This document shows positions 53,848 through 61,142 of a stretch of DNA of 64,000 nucleotides, piece after piece; the stretch's first letter is position 1; every line of letters begins with the position of its first letter. The translations under genes were made by a program, and so were the position numbers. Below the pieces are notes generated by a model that made no database searches, was not told where the DNA came from, and was given only the letters and a program-made list of their open reading frames with translations. Origin of the DNA: an uncultured Pseudomonadota bacterium (GTDB lineage: Bacteria; Pseudomonadota; Alphaproteobacteria; RF32; CAG-239); contig CACWSG010000004.1 in the NCBI GenBank assembly GCA_902763535.1, forward strand, positions 113,595 through 177,594. The letters run 5' to 3'.

Positions 53848-54561
53848 CTAATTACAATTGATTTTTATTTTTCGTAAAATTGTTTTTTGCTCGTTATTCA
53901 AACGATAACTCTCTAAGGCTTTTTGAATAATTTTATTAAAAGTCCAATCATCCGTTTTTTCTTGTTGCAAAAAATCCAAAGTTTCATCATATCTTTGGCT
54001 CAAAGCTGTGGCAAAATACCAAGCAACCATCATTTTAACATAATAATCTTGATGTTTGACCTTTGCGACCATTGCAAAATCTTGTTTTTGAAAATGTTCA
54101 TTTTCCAAAAAGAAATTCATTAACAATCCGATAGCAAAGCGAATGGTATAAGCGTGCCGGCTTTTGAGCCATTCGGCAATTTGGCAGCGCAAATCATCAT
54201 AATATCCGGCAAAAGCGTTGCGCAATCTGGTGCGTGAAATCATCGTATCACTAACAGCCCAGTTGTCGATATGGGGCAAAAAAAGTTTCATCTCATCCAG
54301 ACATTGCTTATAATCTTTTATTTGTGTAATCAAAACAGCGTGCAACAAGTTTTCTTCCAGCCAAAAATGCGGCAATGTATGCATAAATTTTTCGGCATCA
54401 TTCGGTGAATTTTTTAAGCTTTTTGCCAGATTTTTAATCTCAGCCGCCCGCACTCCCATAACATGAGATTTATCGATATTAGGCACCAGCTTGGCCATAA
54501 AATCACGATATTTATTGTTTTTGACTGATTGCAACTGTTTTACGATATTAATTTCTGCCAT
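53848..54561 (-). CDS. AlkD-like DNA alkylation repair protein
   Basis: AlkD-type glycosylases built from HEAT-like repeats remove bulky alkylated bases. The 237-residue protein is all helical and has the family landmarks KSHVMGVRAAEIKNLAK, NWAVSDTMISR and YVKMMVAWYFATAL, plus KIIQKALESYRL at the end. The ATG at 54559-54561 is chosen over a longer frame since AGAGG is upstream of it. Some family members lost catalytic residues, so activity is not guaranteed. Confidence 0.85.
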   Translation of the reverse strand: MAEINIVKQLQSVKNNKYRDFMAKLVPNIDKSHVMGVRAAEIKNLAKSLKNSPNDAEKFMHTLPHFWLEENLLHAVLITQIKDYKQCLDEMKLFLPHIDNWAVSDTMISRTRLRNAFAGYYDDLRCQIAEWLKSRHAYTIRFAIGLLMNFFLENEHFQKQDFAMVAKVKHQDYYVKMMVAWYFATALSQRYDETLDFLQQEKTDDWTFNKIIQKALESYRLNNEQKTILRKIKINCN

Positions 54562-54692
54562 TTTCAACCTCTTTATTTTTTTAGCAAAAATAGTTTTTTT
54601 AGCAAGCATTAAATGTTTAGAACTTGTAATTAACTGTTTGACTTTGCCTGATGTCGATATAAGCTGTTAGCATAACAGGAAAGGGATAAAAA

Positions 54693-55124
54693 ATGGAATG
54701 GTGGCAGATTTTCAGCATTGTCGGACTAACTTTTTTGATTTTGGAAATGTTAGTTCCGTCAATGTTTTTCTTAAATTTGGCTTTTGCCGGATTTATCACG
54801 GCTATTGTAGCTGTTTGGCTCAGCGATTGGGTTTGGTTGACTATAATTTTCAGCGTATTGGCGCTGTTGTCGATTTTGCTTTTGCGCCCTTTGATGTTAC
54901 GTTCACGCAAAACCAAAGAACAAACCACCGGCATGGAATCCAAATATGTCGGCAAAGTCGTCAAAGTTATTGAGCCGATAGGACGCCTGTCTGGAGCCAT
55001 TACGGTATATGACGAGCGTTGGGAGGCAAGAGCTGATGTCAATGAGCCGATTGCCAAAGGCGAGGCTGTCAAAATTATCAAATATGACAGCTTAGTTTTA
55101 ACGGTTGAAAAAGTAAAGGAGTAG
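54693..55124 (+). CDS. NfeD-family membrane protein
   Basis: The short form of NfeD (143 residues) has two to three N-terminal membrane helices (about 5-70) and a C-terminal OB-fold domain (about 85-140, with YVGKVVKVIEPIGRLSG). NfeD partners with SPFH proteins in membrane microdomains, and the stomatin-like gene follows after 4 bases. Confidence 0.9.
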   Translation: MEWWQIFSIVGLTFLILEMLVPSMFFLNLAFAGFITAIVAVWLSDWVWLTIIFSVLALLSILLLRPLMLRSRKTKEQTTGMESKYVGKVVKVIEPIGRLSGAITVYDERWEARADVNEPIAKGEAVKIIKYDSLVLTVEKVKE

Positions 55125-55128
55125 GTTA

Positions 55129-56103
55129 ATGGAAACATTTATAGCAGTTTTGTTGATTACTGTCTTGTTGTATGTATTTAAAGGAATCGTCATTGTCCAA
55201 GAGCAACAAGAGGTTATTGTTGAGCGTTTGGGAAGTTATGAAAGAAAGTTGACTGCCGGATTAAATTTTATTTTTCCGATTTTTGAAGCTCCGCGCAGTA
55301 TTTTGCGCAAAGAGTGGATACGTGACGGTAGTAAAAGTTATTCGATTTTGCGTTCTGTTGACCGAATCGATTTGCGCGAGCAGATTTATGATTTTCCGCG
55401 TCAAAATGTTATTACCAAAGACAATGTGTCGATTACGATTAATGCGCTGATTTATTTTCAGATAGTTGATTCCAAGAGTGCGGTTTATGAAATTGAAAAT
55501 CTGCCGGACGCTATTGAAAAGCTCACCCAAACCACATTGCGTAACTTGGTTGGTCAAATGGATTTGCAAGAAACCTTGACTTCACGCGGCAAAATCAATG
55601 ATGAGTTGCGCACAACCTTGGACGAAGCCACCAACAAATGGGGGGTTAAAGTAAATCGTGTTGAAATTCAAGACATTTTCCCGCCTGCGGATATTCAGGC
55701 TTCGATGGACAAATTGATGAAGGCCGACCGCGAGAAAAAAGCCACCATCACTGAGGCCGAAGGCTTGAAAGAAGCCGCAATTCGCAAAGCTGAGGGTGAA
55801 AAAGAAGCGGCAATTCGTTCGGCCGAAGGTGAGAAACAGGCCGAAATTTTGCGTGCCGAGGGTATAGCTCAGGCTCGAGTAATTGAGGCTGATGCCGAAA
55901 AAGAGGCTATTGATCGCATCATCAAAGCTCTTGCCAGCAAGGGTCAGCCTGACAAATATCTTATTGCCATGAAATATCTGGAAACTTTGCAGGCTATTAC
56001 TTCGGGTGAAAACAACAAAGTTGTTTATATGCCTTATGAAGCGACCGGAATCCTCTCATCGGTTGATGGCATTAAACAAATGTTTGATAAAAAGGTCGGA
56101 TAA
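55129..56103 (+). CDS. SPFH-domain stomatin-like protein (QmcA type)
   Basis: Membrane-anchored SPFH proteins form large cage-like assemblies. The N-terminal helix (4-20) is followed by the SPFH domain (VIVQEQQEVIVERLGSYERK), then a long Ala/Glu-rich coiled coil (about 195-270) with repeated AIRKAEGEKEA-type units, and a C-terminal helix. 324 residues fits QmcA (paraslipin). It forms the usual two-gene operon with nfeD. Confidence 0.92.
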   Translation: METFIAVLLITVLLYVFKGIVIVQEQQEVIVERLGSYERKLTAGLNFIFPIFEAPRSILRKEWIRDGSKSYSILRSVDRIDLREQIYDFPRQNVITKDNVSITINALIYFQIVDSKSAVYEIENLPDAIEKLTQTTLRNLVGQMDLQETLTSRGKINDELRTTLDEATNKWGVKVNRVEIQDIFPPADIQASMDKLMKADREKKATITEAEGLKEAAIRKAEGEKEAAIRSAEGEKQAEILRAEGIAQARVIEADAEKEAIDRIIKALASKGQPDKYLIAMKYLETLQAITSGENNKVVYMPYEATGILSSVDGIKQMFDKKVG

Positions 56104-56132
56104 TTCGCCCTAATATAAGAAAATTGTGGATA

Positions 56133-56177
56133 AACAGCACTGTCGGACTCGGATATCGTTGACAGTGCTGTTTTTTG
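56133..56177 (+). terminator. Terminator of nfeD-qmcA
   Basis: The 12-bp stem AACAGCACTGTC/GACAGTGCTGTT with a 16-base loop, followed by T residues, begins 29 bases after the stop. Confidence 0.85.
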
Positions 56178-56256
56178 ATGTTCAAATTGAGCTGAACATA
56201 AGGGAAACCTTAAGTTTCACTTGTATATAACTTTTTATTATAAGGGATACCTTACC

Positions 56257-56529
56257 ATGAATAAAAATGAATTAATTTCCTGCATGGCTAATTCTTGCGG
56301 TTTGACCAAGAGTGACACAGCCAAAGCTTTAGACGCTTTTTTGAATACTGTTGCATCTTCTTTGAAGAAAGGCAATGATGTTCGTTTGGTTGGTTTCGGT
56401 ACATTTTCTGTTGCTAAGAGAGCAGCCACAACCGGCCGTAATCCTCGTACCGGTGCCGCTATTAAAATTCCGGCTCGCAAACAAGCCAAATTCAAAGCTG
56501 GTAAATCTTTGCAGGATTCTGTTAACTAA
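56257..56529 (+). CDS. HU-family nucleoid protein
   Basis: Histone-like HU proteins bend and compact DNA as dimers. The 90-residue chain begins MNKNELISCMANSCGL and carries the DNA-binding arm KRAATTGRNPRTGAAIKIPA. The start is at 56257 with AAGGG upstream, and the longer frame adds no domain. It may be expressed strongly, as it has its own terminator. Confidence 0.95.
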   Translation: MNKNELISCMANSCGLTKSDTAKALDAFLNTVASSLKKGNDVRLVGFGTFSVAKRAATTGRNPRTGAAIKIPARKQAKFKAGKSLQDSVN

Positions 56530-56553
56530 TTAGTTAATATGCAAGAAACTGAG

Positions 56554-56588
56554 GCGGAGCTTGACTGATGTCAGGCTTCGCTTTTTTT
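56554..56588 (+). terminator. Terminator of the HU gene
   Basis: GCGGAGCTTGAC pairs with GTCAGGCTTCGC (12 bp, two G-T pairs) around a four-base loop, followed by T residues. Confidence 0.9.
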
Positions 56589-56685
56589 GTTGGTGTGGAT
56601 AGATTATGAAAAAAATAAAAAAAACTTAAAAAAAGTGCTTGATTATTTAAAATGTTGAGTGTATAAGAAAGCTCGTTAATGGGAC

Positions 56686-56761
56686 GGGCGCTTAGCTCAG
56701 CTGGAAGAGCATCTCGTTTACACCGAGAGGGTCGGGAGTTCGAACCTCTCAGCGCCCACCA
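56686..56761 (+). tRNA. tRNA-Val (TAC)
   Basis: A complete 76-base cloverleaf: acceptor GGGCGCT/AGCGCCC, D-stem GCTC/GAGC, anticodon stem CTCGT with loop holding TAC, T-arm GGGAG-TTCGAAC-CTCTC, and encoded CCA. A terminator (56763-56795) follows. The 3' end is duplicated 142 bases downstream. Confidence 0.95.
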
Positions 56762-56966
56762 ACAAAAAAGCCACCCCTTGAGGGTGGTTTTTTTGTTGGT
56801 ATGGACACTAAAGGTGAGAACTCCCGAAAAAGGGAGTTTGACTACAAGAAAAGCTGATTGCCGCAGTGAACGAGCGAAGCGAGTAGCCGAACAGCGCCCA
56901 CCAACAAAAAAGCCACCCCTTGAGGGTGGTTTTTTTGTTGGTATGGGAGCTAAGGTGAGAACTCCC
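56750..56966 (+). repeat. Direct duplication of the tRNA-Val 3' end and terminator
   Basis: 56750-56825 and 56892-56966 share about 75 bases with few differences: the last 12 bases of tRNA-Val with CCA, the terminator, and the following GGTGAGAACTCCC. The copies are 142 bases apart. Between them lies AT/GC-mixed DNA with a short GAGCGAAGCGAG motif. The second copy is a tRNA fragment, not a gene. Confidence 0.85.
56763..56795 (+). terminator. Terminator of tRNA-Val
   Basis: A stem GCCACCC/GGGTGGT flanked by A and T runs immediately follows the CCA. Confidence 0.85.
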
Positions 56967-56970
56967 TATT

Positions 56971-57179
56971 TGTCACCCCTGAAGCCCTGCAGGGGCTGAA
57001 TTAGGGGTCTTCGAATTAGTAAAAAAGTAGATGCCTAACTCAAAATGCTGGCGCATTTTTCGGGCATGACATTAAAAAATGTCACCCCTGAGCGGATGCA
57101 ATCCGCGAATTAGGGATCTACGAATTAATAAAATCGGAAGATGCCTAATTCGGACTGTAAGCAGTCCTCAGGCATGACA
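56971..57179. repeat. Modular palindromic repeats, cluster 2 (X-Y-X-Y)
   Basis: X at 56971-57010 (inner palindrome AGCCC/GGGCT) and 57080-57118 (GCGGAT/ATCCGC). Y at 57027-57071 (AAAATGC/GCATTTT) and 57137-57179 (GGACTG/CAGTCC). Arms ACCCCT/AGGGGT (X) and ATGCCT/AGGCAT (Y; CGGGCAT in one) are kept, with spacers such as TCGAATTAATAAAAT between them. One X arm has a single change (AGGGAT). Confidence 0.88.
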
Positions 57180-57190
57180 TTTTTATAATC

Positions 57191-57345
57191 AGGGTTTGGG
57201 ATTGCGAGCCGAGCGGATAAAAGCAAACAACGATAAGGCTGGCAAATATTTGCTTTATGCGACCACTGTCGCGCGCGTTAAGTCGCGCCCCGCTAAGGCG
57301 AACATCCCAACACTTTTTGGTTACTTTTGGGTGCCCAAAAGTAAC
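57191..57345. repeat. Z element followed by a W palindrome
   Basis: Z runs from GGGTTTGGGATTGCGAGCC (57191) to GCGAACATCCCAA (57310), with TTGGGAT and ATCCCAA as inverted ends. A W palindrome (57320-57345) with arms GTTACTTTTGGG/CCCAAAAGTAAC follows at once. A near-identical copy is at 58641-58788, and a more divergent one at 34246-34434. Confidence 0.85.
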
Positions 57346-57445
57346 ATAAATATTCTTTGTGCGTACAAAAGTAGCTAAAGATATGTTGCTAAAAGTAACA
57401 ATATTATTGTGCGTGCAAAAGTAACTATAATTTGACCACAGTTAA

Positions 57446-57476
57446 TAAAAAAAGCACCCTTGAGAGTGCTTTTTTA
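57446..57476 (-). terminator. Terminator of the tRNA-Thr/tRNA-Ser transcript
   Basis: On the minus strand AAAAAAGCAC pairs with GTGCTTTTTT through a short loop, just beyond tRNA-Ser. Confidence 0.75.
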
Positions 57477-57482
57477 TTTTAA

Positions 57483-57572
57483 TGGCGGAAAGGGGGAGAT
57501 TCGAACTCCCGGAGGGGTCGCCCCCTCGACGGTTTTCAAGACCGCTGCATTAAACCGCTCTGCCACCTTTCC
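57483..57572 (-). tRNA. tRNA-Ser (TGA)
   Basis: 90 bases with the long variable arm of serine tRNAs, acceptor GGAAAGG, anticodon loop CTTGAAA (TGA), T-loop TTCGAAT, and CCA encoded. It lies 63 bases downstream of tRNA-Thr on the same strand. Confidence 0.94.
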
Positions 57573-57635
57573 AATAATATCAAAAAACAAAATCCAATAA
57601 TAAAATTTCCGCTTCAAAACGAATCGATAAAAAAA

Positions 57636-57711
57636 TGGTGCCGACAGAGAGACTCGAACTCCCGACCCACTGATTACAAATCAGTAGCTCTACCAACTGA
57701 GCTATGTCGGC
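57636..57711 (-). tRNA. tRNA-Thr (TGT)
   Basis: A 76-base cloverleaf: acceptor GCCGACA/TGTCGGC, anticodon stem CTGAT/ATCAG around TTTGTAA (anticodon TGT), T-loop TTCGAGT and encoded CCA. Confidence 0.94.
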
Positions 57712-57797
57712 ATCAATTTCGAAAACTTACATAACCTATAATTTTGGCAAATGCAACATTTTTTTTAATTTTGTTCCAAACCGGCTTACCAAACATA

Positions 57798-57826
57798 TTG
57801 ACCAATTTGCAAAACATTATTATATA
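57798..57826 (+). promoter_or_regulatory. Promoter of the 125-residue gene
   Basis: TTGACC (57798-57803) and TATATA (57821-57826) are 17 bases apart. The ATG at 57861 is 34 bases beyond the -10. Confidence 0.6.
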
Positions 57827-57860
57827 GAACAGCGAAAATAATCTTATTAATTTTATATAT

Positions 57861-58238
57861 ATGCAAAACACAAATGTTTCTATCGCTTTTGTACCCACCG
57901 GAGAGAATGGCAATGGTCCGATTTGTTGGATAAGTTCTCTTTTTGAGCAGGAGCGAGAAATCAAGATTGTAGCAGTAGCGTCGCCCACCCGTGAGGGCAT
58001 GATGCCGATTTTGGAGCACCATGTTGCTCGCCTCAAAGACAGCCAAGGAATCGCAAAAAAGAATCGTGATGTTATCGCCAAGGCGATTTTGCGAGCCAAA
58101 CAGCGCGAATCTTCGGTGCTTGACTTGTCGGTATTTCGCCATTTGCGTGATCACATCAACGATTGGATGTTTGACAACGAGATGTGGCCCATGTTGCTGC
58201 TCAAGAAAAAGGATATTCTCTATGTTGAGAATCTCTAA
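57861..58238 (+). CDS. Small protein of unknown function, 125 residues
   Basis: No recognised family. The first 40 residues have a strand-helix-strand pattern (SIAFVPTGENGNGPICWISS, then IKIVAVAS). The rest is helical and charged, ending LLLKKKDILYVENL. There is no signal peptide. I support it by its own promoter and a terminator just after the stop, with no reading frame of comparable quality on the other strand. There is no clear ribosome binding site, so start choice is uncertain. Confidence 0.65.
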   Translation: MQNTNVSIAFVPTGENGNGPICWISSLFEQEREIKIVAVASPTREGMMPILEHHVARLKDSQGIAKKNRDVIAKAILRAKQRESSVLDLSVFRHLRDHINDWMFDNEMWPMLLLKKKDILYVENL

Positions 58239-58241
58239 GCT

Positions 58242-58279
58242 AAGCCTGAAAATGCTCCAAACATTTTCGGGCTTTTTTA
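58242..58279 (+). terminator. Terminator of the 125-residue gene
   Basis: AAGCCTGAAAATG pairs with CATTTTCGGGCTT, 13 bp with one G-T pair and a seven-base loop, followed by T residues three bases after the stop codon. Confidence 0.9.
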
Positions 58280-58349
58280 TTGTCCCCCACAGGTTTATTT
58301 TCTGCTCAGGTTCGGGCATTATGAGGGCAAGTGACAAATAATATTACAT

Positions 58350-58628
58350 GGTTTGGGATTGCGAGCCTGACCCTACGGGCTTCGGGCATGACAAAACCGA
58401 TAATGTCACCCCTGAGCGACTGAAAACGCCCCACCTGTCACCCCTGAGCGGATGAAATCCGCGAATTAGGGGTCTCCGACGTTTTTTTGGACACTTTTGG
58501 TCACTCAAAAGTGTCAATAATATAAAAAAATTCGAAGATGCCTAATTCGGACTGCAAGCAGTCCTCAGGCATGACACTAATGTATTATTGTCACCCCTGA
58601 GCGGATGAAATCCGCGAATTAGGGGTCT
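58350..58628. repeat. Modular palindromic repeats, cluster 3 (chimera, X, W, Y, X)
   Basis: A Z/Y chimera (58350-58392) is followed by a truncated X (58404) and a full X (58436-58475, inner GCGGAT/ATCCGC). Then come W (58490-58515, arms GACACTTTTG/CAAAAGTGTC), Y (58534-58576, GGACTG/CAGTCC) and X (58589-58628, again GCGGAT/ATCCGC). The X-W-Y-X order shows W sitting in the X-Y spacer. Confidence 0.88.
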
Positions 58629-58640
58629 CCGATGTTTTTT

Positions 58641-58788
58641 AGGGTTTGGGATTGCGAGCCGAGCGGATAAAAGCAAACAACGATAAGGCTGGCAAATATT
58701 TGCTTTATGCGACCACTGTCGCGCGCGTTAAGTCGCGCGGGCGAACATCCCAACACTTTTTGGTTACTTTTGGGTGCCCAAAAGTAAC
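58641..58788. repeat. Z element with W palindrome, second copy
   Basis: Almost identical to 57191-57345, including the W palindrome (58763-58788). A short stretch CCCGCTAAG near the right end of the first copy is missing here. A degenerate Y follows. Confidence 0.85.
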
Positions 58789-58976
58789 ATAAATATTCTT
58801 TGTGCGTACAAAAGTAACAATAAAAGAATCGGAAGATGCCCATGCTCAGCCGCTCAAAGCCCGCTCACACATGACAAAAAAGGGCAGGCATGACCTTAAA
58901 AAATTCACCGCAAAAAGAATCGCCATCATAAAACGCAAAAAATTGCTAAAAGGTTAATTTTTTGACAAAAAATCGC

Positions 58977-59004
58977 TTGAAAAATATCTCATTTGTGTTA
59001 TACT
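58977..59004 (+). promoter_or_regulatory. Possible promoter before the Bacteroidota-like genes
   Basis: TTGAAA (58977-58982) and TATACT (58999-59004) with a 16-base spacer lie 329 bases ahead of the first gene. The intervening 59005-59260 is AT-rich, with no frame and no other clear signal than two short inverted copies of AACGTTC. Confidence 0.45.
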
Positions 59005-59260
59005 AAAAGAGTGAAAAAAGTTATTGTGGTTGAGATTATTTTTATTATTTGGTAGTTAAAAGAAAGGTTTGTTTTTTAGTTCAGATAACGTTCTGAACAT
59101 TAAATAAGGCTTATACTTTTGATTGTCATATAATTCAAAAAATTTCAATCAAATACATATATAGAACGTTAGAGTAATATAGTGTGTAGGAAAAGTGAGA
59201 TTGATGATTTATTGATAGCGTTCAATTTTTTTTCTTCGAATTAATCAATTGTTTTATAAG

Positions 59261-59301
59261 AGAGGGAGTAAACCGGAGCTTTAAAGGAAGCGCCTCCCTC
59301 T
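59261..59301 (+). promoter_or_regulatory. Hairpin in the leader of the first island gene
   Basis: AGAGGGAG (59261-59268) pairs with CTCCCTCT (59294-59301), with GCTT/AAGC inside. It ends 32 bases before the ATG and is followed by A-rich DNA, not T-rich DNA, so it is not a terminator for rightward reading. Confidence 0.5.
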
Positions 59302-59332
59302 GACTAAAAAAAATAAAAAAACCGGCAACAAA

Positions 59333-61000
59333 ATGAAGAAGAATATCCTTCTCACCATCATCACCCTCGTCGCCGCCATCGTCATGACCTCGTGCGACAA
59401 TCGTGAATATTCAAAAGAACTGGCCAATCAGGCTAGTCGAGAGGCAAAGCTGGTAAATATTCACCAGCATCCCGTTGACGGCGAAATCGCCAACGGAATC
59501 TTAAAATTCCGCTGCGTGGATAGCTTCTACGTCGACTGGGCGGAGCAGCACTTTGCTGGCACGCATTTTTGCAACTCTCAGTACCAAATCTATGGTGCTG
59601 AGAGCAACACTATCGCCAGCCTAGAAGGATGCTACGACGTCGATGCCAACGGCAACATCGTCGGAACGGAGCTCAGCTTAAGCTTCATCCGCGATGAAGT
59701 CGAGCAGGCTCTTGCCACCTTCCGTGGCATCGACGATCCTGTCGACTTCAGCCGCCGTATTTCCGAGACAGACACTTGTCACTACGAGCCTTTCAAGGCT
59801 TGTTTTGACAAGACCAACCGTCGTATGACGGTTTATGGTCTCGGCGAGCATGGCGATACCGCTGTCGCCACCGGTGATTGGTACGGTGTCATTGTTCACA
59901 ATGATACCACCGTCGTGGTTGAGCATGATACGGTGATCCTTAGGGACACCATCATAACCCACGACACCATCCACCACCATGACACTATCATCTTCCACGA
60001 CACCATCGTGCGCAATGACACTGTCATTACCACGCGCACTACTCAGGCTACCACCGAGCATATCAGCTGGAACCCCACTGCAGTGATGCAGGGAGGCTAC
60101 CTCTGTGTGTACGGCACGGATCGCTTGACGGTTGTCGTGAAAGAAAATGGTGTGCAGGTGAGCAGCAATAGCACCACCTATCAGCATCGCACTCGTTATG
60201 CGGTAACCGGTATCAGTGGTCTGACGCTGCCCAGTGGCACCAACACTTGCGTCAATATCGTTAATGGTCAGCTGACCATCAACGGCAATGTCATCACCAC
60301 TACTTTCGTGGATGATGTCATTACCGACGCTAGCGTTATTGTCAATGGTGTTAACTACAAGTCGCAGCTGACACCTTGTCATGCGACCGCCGTCAAGTGG
60401 TGCTTCAACAACGGTAACGCCGTTTGCCACTTCGACGATGCCAACACCACCGAAATAGCAACCTACACCACCACCTATACGGTTGAGACCCCGAGTACGG
60501 TCATTGACCTGCCCGGCACCTGCAAGGCTGTCTACATTTCTGACAGCTACACAGGCAACTGCGCTGGTCGCACCACATGGATGGTCGCTCTCTATACTTT
60601 GAGCGATGGTAGCCATGTGGAGTACCAGGTGCAGCTGACCAGCACTGCCGCTATGGCTTCGCTGAATGCTTCTAGCTTCAGCAGCGCAAGCGTAAGTGCT
60701 GACGGTTTCACTCGTTTCAATAACAATAAAAACAACTCGAATTGGGGTCTTTGCCGCATCACCACTGCTGGTACGCCTTCTGCCGCCGGATATTGCACTT
60801 ATTCTTCCGATGCTTCCGTCGGAATCTATGAGGCAACTATAAATGACGGTGTGAATCGCGTACACTGCAATGCAGCTGGTTATGCCAACCCCGATGACGA
60901 GTTGGAGCATCCTGTTCACTTCCGCAATGTCAATGGCGGCACCACCCATGTGGTTGCCACCAATGTGCATGGTGTTGATGTGAACATCACGCTCCAGTAA
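59333..61000 (+). CDS. Bacteroidota-style lipoprotein with (x)DT(I/V) repeats, unknown function
   Basis: The 555-residue protein has a lipoprotein signal (IVMTSC, Cys at about 21). A globular region (about 30-180) is followed by a run of short repeats of the form HDTI/VxxHDTI between about 200 and 235, seen in many Bacteroidota surface proteins. After this come about 320 residues, rich in Thr, Asn, Ser and Val, that look strand-rich. The codon usage is GC-rich and there is no ribosome binding site, unlike every neighbouring gene. The reverse-strand frame of similar length is a shadow. I infer acquisition from a Bacteroidota donor. Confidence 0.8.
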   Translation: MKKNILLTIITLVAAIVMTSCDNREYSKELANQASREAKLVNIHQHPVDGEIANGILKFRCVDSFYVDWAEQHFAGTHFCNSQYQIYGAESNTIASLEGCYDVDANGNIVGTELSLSFIRDEVEQALATFRGIDDPVDFSRRISETDTCHYEPFKACFDKTNRRMTVYGLGEHGDTAVATGDWYGVIVHNDTTVVVEHDTVILRDTIITHDTIHHHDTIIFHDTIVRNDTVITTRTTQATTEHISWNPTAVMQGGYLCVYGTDRLTVVVKENGVQVSSNSTTYQHRTRYAVTGISGLTLPSGTNTCVNIVNGQLTINGNVITTTFVDDVITDASVIVNGVNYKSQLTPCHATAVKWCFNNGNAVCHFDDANTTEIATYTTTYTVETPSTVIDLPGTCKAVYISDSYTGNCAGRTTWMVALYTLSDGSHVEYQVQLTSTAAMASLNASSFSSASVSADGFTRFNNNKNNSNWGLCRITTAGTPSAAGYCTYSSDASVGIYEATINDGVNRVHCNAAGYANPDDELEHPVHFRNVNGGTTHVVATNVHGVDVNITLQ

Positions 61001-61075
61001 TTGTTATTGTGTAATGCCTAAGCTTTGTCGGATAAATACCGACCGGCAATAAAGCAACACTCTAAAATTTCTATT

Positions 61076-61111
61076 AGCAGCGCTCTCAACCCTCGGGAGC
61101 GGGGCGCTGCT
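61076..61111 (+). promoter_or_regulatory. Hairpin before the second island gene
   Basis: AGCAGCGC pairs with GCGCTGCT (61104-61111), with CTC/GAG continuing the stem. Another small hairpin (GTCGG/CCGAC, flanked by GCTTT/AAAGC) lies at 61022-61054. The region 61001-61142 has no gene. Confidence 0.55.
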
Positions 61112-61142
61112 CATTTATTTGATTTTTTTATTTTTTTTGTAT

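Noticed and set aside
56679..56999. Rightward frame of 106 codons over tRNA-Val
   Set aside because: It covers the tRNA gene and its duplicated terminator; this is a stop-free run over structural RNA.
57786..58337. Leftward frame of 183 codons opposite the 125-residue gene
   Set aside because: It would run across the terminator and the promoter of the rightward gene and has no ribosome binding site.
59678..60970. Leftward frame of 430 codons opposite the island lipoprotein
   Set aside because: The rightward frame has a lipoprotein signal and repeats typical of surface proteins. The leftward one has no signal, no start context and His/Asp/Val runs that mirror the HDTI repeats.
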